A DNA stretch of 64,000 bases from Gautieria morchelliformis (Eukaryota; Basidiomycota; Agaricomycetes; Gomphales; Gomphaceae), in the NCBI GenBank assembly GCA_015179125.1, contig WHVA01000147.1:62001-126000 (forward strand), read 5' to 3'. Below, piece after piece: positions 56,307 through 64,000 of this stretch; position 1 is the first letter of the stretch, and the number at the start of each line of letters is the position of its first letter. The notes under the pieces were generated by a model. That model saw only the letters and a list, made by a program, of their open reading frames with translations. It was not told the DNA's origin and made no database searches. The translations under genes were made by a program, and so were the position numbers.

Positions 56307-57003
56307 ATGGCAAGCGCACGGCCTGACTTGTCGTGGCCTAACATACAATACTTACTATTGGTGCCGAATTCCGGTGAGCCAGCATAAGGGGCACCGGTGC
56401 CGGTGCCGAGCGCGGCACCGCAAAAAAAAACAAGAGCTAGTGTAAGAACGCTCCGCTACTTAAATGGTTCAAAATGATCGGCTTATGCAGGGAAAAGAAA
56501 AAAAGGGCAAACAGAACTTAATCCGTGCAGGAACATAGGTATCCGAGCGAGGTTGTGTCGACGCCCGGCCTAGTCAGGGATTAAATTGAGACAAGTTAGT
56601 ATACCGTTTCGCCGGTACGCGGAAAATAACATCAGTACATTCAGCTGTTTTATAAGGATACTCCCTGAGATACGATATGTCATGTAAAGAACAGTACATC
56701 CCATTTTTCTTCCCAGGAAGTTGATCCTGGCAAGCCAATGGCTCTATGGATTTTCCTGTGGTATATACATTCTATCTACGTGGTAGTGTGGATAGTCACT
56801 ATGTTTACTATCACAGACATGCTACTGTGCCCGGACGGTTCTGGTCCAAGCCTGTCCTATGCTCGTGGCCCCACTTATATCCTCGTGGTCGAAGCTACCA
56901 ATATATAAGACGATGCAGACGACACTGAACTTCAGCTGTACAAGGAGCCATACCGACTCTTAGCACCTTCAGTATCCACTCCCCTCAACAGTCGTCACTA
57001 GTA

Positions 57004-58236
57004 ATGGCTAACTCCAATGACATTGAAGCCACGCGTCTTGATTCGCATCTCATCTCAAGCACTTCAACGAGTTTGTAACTTACCGTCATCTTGATTGGAC
57101 TCTGACCATATATCTGTTTCGGTAGATATCGAAGTCCCCATCTTGAGAGCCTTCTTGAACGACATGGCATACAATAAAATTGAAATAAATGCTACGAACC
57201 AACAGCTGGAGGATGCGATACGAGCCGAAATGGAAGCTAGAAACATTACTTGTCACCAGCTTGAGAGAACGCTCGACCTGTGTGCTAGTTACGCACAGGT
57301 GCCACTGGCCGATCTCACGTTTTGTATAAGGAGTGCTCACTATATCATTACTCACAGTTGGTTTACCGTGACCGCAGTTTCCCCGAAAAAACCAATATCG
57401 CGTTGTACACCTGGTACGTGAAATGTTGCTATACTTACATCCCAACGGGGGTGATGACAATTTCGACAGGTATATCTTTTACGTGGAAGACATGGCACCC
57501 AAAGACCCTAGCCCGTTCTGCGCATTTCAGCAGCGTTTCATCAGTGGCCAACCACAGTTGGACCCTGTCCTCGACGCGCTTGCCGGTGTGCTCATGCGTA
57601 TGTGGGATCTGTACGACCCTCTATGTGCGAACTCCATCATAGCCGGAACTTTCGAGTTCATAACCATTAATTGTCTTGAGTTCGATATGAAGAGGCTACC
57701 TCTGATTCGGGGCACAGAGCGATTTCCATGGTTTGTGCGTGATCGCACTGGGGGGGGGATCCCTGTTGCTCTCCTGGCTTTTACCAAGTCGACTAAAATC
57801 GATATGATGGAGTTTATTCAGGCCATTCCCGACATAAACTTCTGGATCGCCTTAACGAATGATATGCTATCGTTTGTGCCTGTCTTCTGCCATTTTGCTC
57901 TGTCATCTGAATCCCGTTTCTCCTAGTTTTCACAAGGAGGAGCTTTCCGGGGAAACAGGGACTTATGTCCACAACCGGGCATACATTGAAAATAAGGCTC
58001 CCTTACAGGTGTTGGCTGAGATGGCAGAGGAACTGCGAATATCGAGAACCACAATACACACGGTGCTATCGAATAGTCCCAAGGCCCTCCTTGTCTGGGA
58101 GGTTTATGAGCGTGGATTCATGTGAGTATCTTCCACTAATTCGAGGTTTTGCGGGAAGCTTAAGAAACATTGTGCGCAACGTAGCGAATGGCACATCGTA
58201 CAGGACCGGTACAGGCTTAAAGATCTAGAGTTATAA
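57004..58236 (+). CDS. Tri5-type sesquiterpene cyclase, right copy
   Basis: Same six-exon structure as the left copy (57004-57070, 57126-57298, 57358-57413, 57470-57871, 57927-58121, 58185-58236), also 314 aa and intact. The second metal motif NDMLSFHKEE and the C-terminal RY pair are kept. The Asp-rich region reads FYVEDMAPKD, so the first Asp of the left copy's DD pair is Glu here. Other differences include FVTINCLELD to FITINCLEFD and TPFALMAF to IPVALLAF. Most changes are conservative, which suggests selection on both copies. The upstream promoter is changed by the 105-bp insertion. Product not predictable; whether the E variant is active is open. Confidence 0.85.
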
Positions 58237-58527
58237 CAGAGCCAAGTTGAAAGCAGAGAAGGACTTTGGGTTTCCTTCGATCCCTTGCTGCTTTCCTGTA
58301 ATCTTTGCAATCTGTACTTCTGGCGAGTTGTATGCCAGGTTATTATCAACAGACTTGTCGTAAACTTTGCCTGCACAGGCATGTCATGTAATTTCACCGC
58401 CCTAGGTTTCCCTCAAAAAGAAAAAAGAAAGAAAAAAAGCACGCCCGGATTGGGCCAGATCTGACCCTATCTGAACAATCCCTATGTGACGCGTTGGATC
58501 GAGCTCTTCGCTTGAATACTCAGATCA

Positions 58528-59047
58528 GACAATCCCGAGCTATCATCTCCCCGTCGGTTCTTGCCTCGGACTTTGGCCAGCTCACCGCAGAATGCAAGCG
58601 GATGATCAAAGACGGTGCTGAATGGCTTCACATGGGTGCGCGACGACAGCCGAACCCCTGTAGCGAACTCTTCTTATTACGCCCACATCACAGATGTCAT
58701 GGACGGGTGAACGTCTTCCTCGTTGGGAGCGCGAACCGCACTTATCACGCAACGTTGCAGGCATTTCGTGCCAAACATCGCCATGGGTACGTGCACCGTG
58801 CCACCCGAGATACGCTCGTCTCACCGCACCGCACCAGGTGCCCCCGTTCTCAAATGCGTGAGCAAGGGCGTGCCCGGGATATCCATGGACTGCCACATGA
58901 TGGTCTCTGACCCCGAGAAGGTCCGCTCCACATTCCGTTCATCTCACACGGGCTCCCACCTTCTCCCTCGTCTCTAGTGGGTGGACGACATCGCAGATGC
59001 GGGCGGCTCGCTGTACTGCTTTCACCTCGAAGCCACACGTATGTACT
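58528..59047 (+). pseudogene. Truncated RPE copy
   Basis: Homologous to exons 1-5 of the intact RPE at 30.6-31.2 kb (SPSVLASDFGQL, the micro-exon GTCATGGACGG, CVSKGVPGI, DCHMMVSDPEK, DDIADAGGSLYCFHLEAT). The start codon region is damaged: the left arm reads ACAATGTCTCCCCGAGC, this copy ACAATCCCGAGC, so the ATG is gone. Exons 6-8 with GGQSF and the last metal ligands are missing. Not functional; it marks the duplication breakpoint. Confidence 0.9.
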
Positions 59048-60798
59048 TTGCTGCTGGCTGAGGGACGTTTCGCGTTTAGCGTGGAGCACGCGCGGGGGGG
59101 GGGGGGGGGTGGCGGGGGGTGCAGGTGATGCTCATTCTGAGACTAGTGCAGAGGACAAGACAGGCGCCAGAAGCAAGAAAGCAGGGACCAACAGCTAGGA
59201 TATTGCGCGCGAGACAGACGCACAGCGGAGGCCTCCGAGCACTGCAGCTGCTGGCGGCACGATCTCAGGATCACGCAGGTGCATAACGTGAGGCGAGTCA
59301 CACGACTGTGGAGCCGGAGAGCTACGCTATCGAGCGAGCACGCAGAGGCTGCTGAGGTGATACATAGTCAGGAGTGCAGTGATACACGAGATCAGAGTGT
59401 ACTAGACTCAACGACGATGCCAACAGGGCGGCGACTTTGCGTGTAGTGAATTAGCGATGGCATGGTGGCGGGTGACGTGCAGAGAAGAGGGAAACGAAAA
59501 CAACTTCGACGCACGAACTATATACGCCGGCTGGGCTCCGAGTCGAATGACTAGCTAGGCGTATTTCAATTTGCAACTTCGACGAAATATCTACCTAAGT
59601 CAAATTCGCAGATTCACGGAACTTTTTCCTGGAGTTTCTTCGATGTTTTCACAACTAATTCTCTGGTTTGAGAAAAGTATTCTGAGTTTCAGGAATTGCA
59701 CACTTACTAAGATAATTTGGTATCTGCGTTTCCCGATCCCACCAGATCCCACCAGAGGCACTTTTCACTGGGACTTACGTCTACTTCGATCCTCATCATA
59801 AATTGTGAACTCAGAGCCTTGCAACGTTGGTGAGTACATGTCAATGTTGCATGTTGCATGTTGCATGGCACTACTAACCATCACTAAGTATCTTTGAACA
59901 TGCTGGTTGTAAAGTTGAAGCTCTCGGGCTAGCGTCAAAATGAACGGTTCAATGTATACATACGGCTTGAGCCCAGAGGTGCCGCGTAGCTGAGAAATTG
60001 TACCCTTATTTAAATACAGTAGTATTGCAGGCTGATTAATGGGTTGGTCCGCTCGGACTTGACTAGGCAAGTTTTGGGGGAGAAGAGCACGTTCGCAGCT
60101 GGCTACGCGGGTGGTCCCGATGTGATGTCATGCGACGACTGGATTGGTGCTGGGCCCGTCAGATCTCACGTGTTTCCGAATCAATTGACCCGCGGGGGTG
60201 CGGAAACTCCAACACCCAAAGCGCTAGGAAAGAGGAAAAGGGAAAGGTGGGTGGGAAAGAAGTCATCTACCTCGAGGTGCCACGAGGGGATGGTGGTAGC
60301 GGAGAAAGCTCTTCGAAAGCGACATTTTTCTTTTTAGCGCTTTGGCGAGTCAGGGTGTAGTGGAGCGAGTTCGGGGACACTACTAATAGTAGAGCCTCGG
60401 CCAGAGACACCGCTCTCCCAGACTCAGATGGAATGCCCGAGTAAGTATGCGACTTGACCGGGTGTGACGCCGTTACCGAATTAGCCGTTAATTAGCACCG
60501 CGTTCGTCAGTGGCACTTGCACGCGACGGTTAAAACAGAGCAATTTCTATTGCTAGCTGGGCGCAGAGGACATAATAATAAGGATCACGACGAGCAGCGA
60601 AGATCGATCCAGCGATCCAACGCGCAGTCTAGTGGCCAGCACTAGACACGAGGGGGCACCCCGCACCCCACACTTCCAGGCCCGTCAAGAGCAACGCACC
60701 CACCGCATGGAATGCGTCAAGTGGAAAGACGACACAGAACATGACAAAAAAGGAAACGGGCGTGACCCGGTGGTCATGGACCGTGGGACCTGGCGCGT
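59048..60798. other. Gene-poor stretch with long G-run
   Basis: No gene recognised. A run of about 17 G at 59095-59111 is followed by GGCGGGGGG. A short TGCATGT triplication lies near 59847-59867. Frames at 60044-60360 are basic and unrecognised. The DNA just after the arm end has no counterpart in the window. Confidence 0.45.
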
Positions 60799-61808
60799 TT
60801 ACTCCCAGGTCCACGAGAGGCCTGAGATGCGCCCGATCGAAGGGTCTGCGAGGTCGTCGAAGGCCGCAGGGCTGAAATCTAAGGGCGGGGATCGGCTGCC
60901 GGCCAGGCGTCATGTGATAGGCACTCACCAAGATCCTTGGGGCCGCACGCGACGCACCGGTCGGTGATCGTAACACTGGTTGTCTTGCCTTGGTCTGGGA
61001 GGAGAGTGGCTAAGGACGGGATGGCCGTACGAGGGCGCGATTGACTCACAAGAGACGTTGACCTTTTTCCCACACACCGGGTTAGAGTTGGGGTTCACTT
61101 CATTGTACCCGCTGCAATGACAGTGAGAGGGGTGTACGTAGGAAGGCGAGCGACGGGACTAACGGGTAGCCGTCAAAGAGGATCTCGCTGACAGCAGCAA
61201 TGTGGTCAGTGTCGTGGTTCGTAATTCCACAGGCGCCCAGGCCAGTCCCGTAGAAGGTGCCTGGGAGCGTGGTAAGACCTAACGCCAAGGCGAATGTCAT
61301 ATGGAATCGTACCCTGTCCACCCGTCTGGGTTCCGGTGAAAAGACTGGAGGACGCGGTGCCACCGCCACTCGAAGACGGGGCCGTCGACGATGGCGATGG
61401 GGAGGGAGAGGGATCCTGGGTTGTTGTGGGTGCGGGAGCGGAGGTGTGGGCTGGGGGAGGGGATGCGGAGGAGGAGGAGGTGGTGGTGGCGGCTGGAGGC
61501 GGGTGGGGCTGAGATGGGGCGAGGTTCGCGCCGGAGGGCGAAGAGGTGGAGTCGGGCGCGGGCGAGGGGCTGGCCGCGGGGGTCGATGCGAGGCCAGTAC
61601 TGCTCATCCGGGCCTTGCACCGTTTCCGCAATCGCTGCTTCGGCGCTGCAGCACTGGCCTCCATGGGCTGCGCGACCGGGGCCGGCGCCGCGGCACGGAC
61701 CTTGGCAAGGGCTGCGTGCTGGTGACGGCGCACGACGCCATGGCTGGGGGTCGCGAGGGCAGCGGCGGAGAGGAGGAGGGAGGCGAGGACGGTGGCTGCG
61801 ATGTACAT
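60799..61808 (-). CDS. Secreted RlpA-like double-psi beta-barrel protein with mucin-like linker
   Basis: Five exons on minus in phase (61313-61808, 61164-61260, 61050-61111, 60929-61009, 60799-60878) give 271 aa. ATG 61808 opens a signal peptide (MYIAATVLASLLLSAAALA). A Pro/Ser/Thr-rich linker of about 100 aa (likely O-glycosylated) leads to a C-terminal DPBB/barwin-like domain: GTFYGTGLGACGITNHDTDH, NPVCGKKVNVS, VTITDRCVACGPKDLDFSPA and IGRISGLSWTW. The paired Cys of this fold are kept. Family members include expansin-like and cerato-platanin-neighbour wall proteins; none has a proven enzymatic activity here. The upstream frame to 61883 is not needed for the signal peptide. A wall-associated or apoplastic role is inferred. 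Confidence 0.82.
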
Positions 61809-62108
61809 TGCTGCTCGTAATGGGGTCGGCGAAAGAACGTTGTAGCGAACGGCGGCGAAGGCGAAAAGATTGACAATGAACACGTAGGGAATGAGTCTTG
61901 CAGAAAAGTGGACTGCAGAGCGGACTACCTCCCCAGCCCTTTAAATATTTTCTGCAGCGGTAAGATGCGGTCGGAATCTTAACCCACATGTCCTTTGTCC
62001 GCAGCGCGGGCGCCGGCGCGGCGCGGATGCAATATTGCCCGTCGCCAAACATGAGGAATCCAACATGATTTCTGCAAGGCTGCTACACTACACAGCGCGG
62101 TACGTATC
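61809..62108. other. Intergenic region
   Basis: Upstream of the DPBB gene. A CTTTAAATATTT stretch near 61939-61950, about 130 bp before its ATG, is a possible TATA element on the minus strand. Nothing else seen. Confidence 0.35.
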
Positions 62109-63475
62109 CTAGATACGCGTTGCAAACGTTTTCACCACCTGGCTGCTTGCAAGGCCCTCCAGCGTCCTCGCATACGAATCAACCTGTCCTAACAATAGCA
62201 TGCTTTCCAACCGGCTTGGTTCCGGGGGCACCTTGAACAGTCGCGCCACATCCTCTTCCGGCAGCGGCGCCAGCCCAGCCGCTACCCGCGTGGCATTCTC
62301 GTCCCGCCGCTTTTGCACATATGTGTCGGCCCGCGCCTTTTCCCGCGCAATTTGGCGCGACAGGTACCCCAAATTGTTCTCCTCGTTTTTGTAGTCGTCT
62401 AGCCCCTCTACAATCCGCTCCAGGTTCGATGTCAGATAGTGCGGCGCCTCCAGGTCCAACGGCGCAAACGACGGCGGCAGCGACGACGGCGGAACAGCCA
62501 GCGTCGGCACAGGAAACTCGCCCGCGTTCACCAGTGCATCCGCAGATGGCTCGGCGAGTGTTCCAAGAAACGCATTCAGCAGCGCCGAAGTACGAACAAC
62601 CACAGGGACCTCCTCGAGAATCGACGAAAAAGTGAGCCGATGATCAATCAAGCTAGAAAATGAGCCTCAGTCACAGGGCCACGAAGCTGTGCCCGGGGGG
62701 CGCACCTCTGCGTGGAAAATTTCCCCGCCTTGTGAGCCTCCAAAAAGGTGGGTGTTAAACGGAATGCCCGAAATGCCGCATTGCCCCGGGCGGTTTGAGA
62801 TATATCTGGCCGCTGGGTAAGCAGCTTGTGCGTCATGAGACAAAATAGTATATCTACCGTGAACGACGACCACGCCACCTCGCCGGAGCTTCTCTCGCTG
62901 TGTCGCCAGAGACTCTACCAGCGTCTGCGAGAAAAAGGCACCAAGCGTAGTCGACTGGTAGAACCCAACGATGCTGTCGTCCGCGTGAACCTCTCGCAGA
63001 GAACGAAGCATCGACGTTTGATAGCGTGCTGAGACATTAAAATAAAATGAACGCCACCATTGCAGGTCTAGCGCACAAACACACCTGCCGCCTTCCCGGT
63101 GCGCTCCTCCTCGTCCGACGAATGGGGCATGGCAAAACAGTTGGATATCTCCAGCGTCCCATCGAAGTCTAGCCCCAACAATAACCCATACGCGACGGAG
63201 GACGACGAGGATATATGATGTGCAGGCGAATCACGGCTATGCTTTATGATTTTGCTGACGACCTGCACTACATGCATCAGCTCCACCCAAAGGCGCAGGG
63301 TGTGTCCACGCACCAACCCGTCAAGCTGCACACTCGTGATAGGTATTTCGCCTTCGGTGTCTATGATTTTTGACATGGATGCGGGAATCGCGGCGTACGT
63401 CGGTGCTGCAGGCGTCGGCGCAGCCTGGGGCGCGGGCAGTGACGCAGCCAGTGTGGCCGCCATTGTGCTCGCCAT
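62109..63475 (-). CDS. Translation initiation factor eIF3 subunit H (MPN domain)
   Basis: Subunit of the cytosolic eIF3 complex that assembles 43S/48S initiation complexes. Five exons on minus from ATG 63475 to TAG 62109. Exons encode an Ala/Pro-rich start, IPITSVQLDGL then VVSKIIKHSR, GLLLGLDFDGTLEISNCF, YQTSMLRSLREVHADDSIV, GFYQSTTLGAFFSQTLVE, DISQTARGNAAFRAFRLTP, DHRLTFSSILEEVPVVVR and a C-terminal helical part (YLSRQIAREKARADTYVQK ... SYARTLEGL). The MPN fold lacks the metal-binding JAMM residues, as known for eIF3h. The acceptors giving VVSK and HDISQ are needed to keep frame. Fully conserved and intact. Confidence 0.92.
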
Positions 63476-63588
63476 GATCGCCAGTAATGAAAGGAAAGCG
63501 TTGATGGAACAAGCAAAAATTAAGCGCTTGTCTTGTCTACAGCAAACGTTGATCGTATCTGTATCAGTGTTTTAGCCATGTTTTCCAG

Positions 63589-63682
63589 GCCGCGTTGGCC
63601 TAATGGTAGGGCGTCGCTTTCCTACTACGTTTATTGCGTAATAATGAGGCGAAGCTTATGGGTTCGATCCCCATACGCGGTA
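63589..63682 (+). tRNA. tRNA-Arg(CCT) with a short intron
   Basis: Acceptor GCCGCGT (63589-63595) pairs with ACGCGGT (63675-63681, one G-T), discriminator A at 63682. D-arm GCC..AATGGTAG..GGC, anticodon stem TCGCT pairing with GGCGA, anticodon loop TTCCTAC with anticodon CCT, T-arm ATGGG TTCGATC CCCAT. An intron of about 22 nt (CTACGTTTATTGCGTAATAATG region, after position 37) separates the anticodon from the 3' stem. A T-run (63688-63693) follows as a pol III terminator. It decodes AGG. Confidence 0.92.
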
Positions 63683-63853
63683 GTATTATTTTTTGCCTTT
63701 TGCACGTGCGATCAGCTACTTAATACTACTGGTTCTTCTGCAAACGCCATGAGAGACAGTTCCGCCCATGACCCAAGTCATTATTATTATTACAACAATG
63801 CGGCAGCCCTATCCGTGTGACAGAGCGTGACCTCACCCTCCTAACGTGACGCC
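63683..63853. other. Intergenic region, tRNA to next gene
   Basis: Includes the pol III terminator and an ATTATTATTATTA run near 63781-63793. No gene. Confidence 0.5.
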
Positions 63854-64000
63854 ATGCCCCCAACACTACCCATCCGCACCTTGCCCTCGCGCATCTCTTC
63901 AAATATCGCGCGACGCCAATATGCGAGCCATGGCGCACCTCAGTATAATGAGCCAACTGGCTACTTGTTTGGAGAGAAAGTGAGCACGCCACTCGACACT
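63854..64000 (+). CDS. 5' exon of a probable mitochondrial protein, runs off window
   Basis: ATG 63854 to 63979 (42 codons), then a GTGAGC donor. The N-terminus (MPPTLPIRTLPSRISSNIAR) is basic with Ser and Arg, as in a mitochondrial presequence, followed by RQYASHGAPQYNEPTGYLFG. This resembles the start of small fungal mitochondrial, possibly respiratory complex I, proteins, but I cannot name the subunit. The remainder is outside the window. Confidence 0.55.
   Translation, partial: MPPTLPIRTLPSRISSNIARRQYASHGAPQYNEPTGYLFGEKVSTPLDT

Larger units (their letters stand above)
56345..59047. repeat. Inverted duplication, right arm
   Basis: Reverse-complement counterpart of 30640-33275. Starts at ACAATACTTACTATTGGTGC, carries a ~105-bp insertion unique to this side (56365-56470, with GGTGCCGGTGCC palindromes), then follows the left arm through the cyclase and into RPE. 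It ends inside the RPE intron after CGTATGTAC. The sequence beyond is unrelated. Confidence 0.95.

Noticed and set aside
57095-57421. Cyclase exon read as a separate gene starting at 57095
   Set aside because: The first codon is TTG, and the frame joins the ATG exon at 57004-57070 by a GTTTGT...GTAG intron and later exons by splice sites.
30640-59047. Terpene cyclase copies as part of a larger biosynthetic cluster
   Set aside because: No P450, oxidoreductase, transporter or regulator lies nearby; neighbours are RPE, glycosyltransferases and transposons.
61206-61883. Longer N-terminus for the DPBB protein (start at 61883)
   Set aside because: The ATG at 61808 gives a clean signal peptide; the longer version buries it behind ~25 residues.
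1-64000. CRISPR arrays, operons, bacterial promoters or rRNA genes
   Set aside because: Spliceosomal introns throughout mark eukaryotic nuclear DNA; no spaced direct repeats or rRNA-like sequence found.

Overview
This window is nuclear DNA of a filamentous basidiomycete, probably an Agaricomycete. Nearly every gene is cut by many short (about 50-60 nt) spliceosomal introns. The window holds a CSL-family transcription factor, an eIF3h gene, a multi-intron pyruvate kinase, a fungal aquaporin, Tri5-type terpene cyclases and a tRNA-Arg with a short intron. I did not identify the species. Gene models were spliced by hand from open frames, splice signals and remembered family motifs; no search was run.

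Layout. 1-5.2 kb: relic of a Ty3/Gypsy element (3' ORF plus LTR) broken by an AT-rich CACTG foldback element, then gene-poor DNA with a ~125-bp minisatellite (4.26-4.83 kb). 5.3-8.2 kb: a small secreted, probably GPI-anchored protein and an aquaporin. 8.2-12.5 kb: no convincing gene; a G-rich island, a 68-bp-arm hairpin and a dispersed repeat. 12.5-31.2 kb: a compact conserved block with a mitochondrial-type DEVD-box helicase, a DUF4203-like membrane protein, a gene of unknown function, a CSL transcription factor, pyruvate kinase, two tandem paralogous DXD glycosyltransferases, and ribulose-phosphate 3-epimerase (RPE, minus strand). 31.4-32.7 kb: a Tri5/trichodiene-synthase-type terpene cyclase upstream of RPE on the same strand.

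30.6-59.0 kb: the main structure. A ~2.65-kb segment (terpene cyclase plus 5' half of RPE) is present twice in inverted orientation (30640-33275 and 56345-59047). The two copies are separated by ~23 kb made almost only of transposons: a pogo/CENP-B-type transposase gene with a SAP-like tail, then a Ty1/Copia element on the minus strand containing a stack of nested LTR insertions. Most insertion borders can be fixed to the base by target-site duplications, giving six levels (Copia > LTR-A > Gypsy > LTR-A > LTR-A > LTR-B). The left arm keeps a complete RPE gene, so it looks ancestral. The right arm has an intact second cyclase but only a 5' RPE fragment without a start codon.

59-64 kb: gene-poor DNA with a long G-run, then a secreted RlpA-like double-psi beta-barrel protein and eIF3h (both minus), an intron-containing tRNA-Arg(CCT), and the first exon of a gene that runs out of the window.

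Most notable: the two-copy inverted terpene-cyclase locus around a transposon cluster; three GC-AG introns in one glycosyltransferase paralog; a Gypsy family carrying an extra ORF between integrase/chromodomain and the 3' LTR, seen in two independent copies; and a ~1.25-kb LTR-like repeat present only as solo copies.
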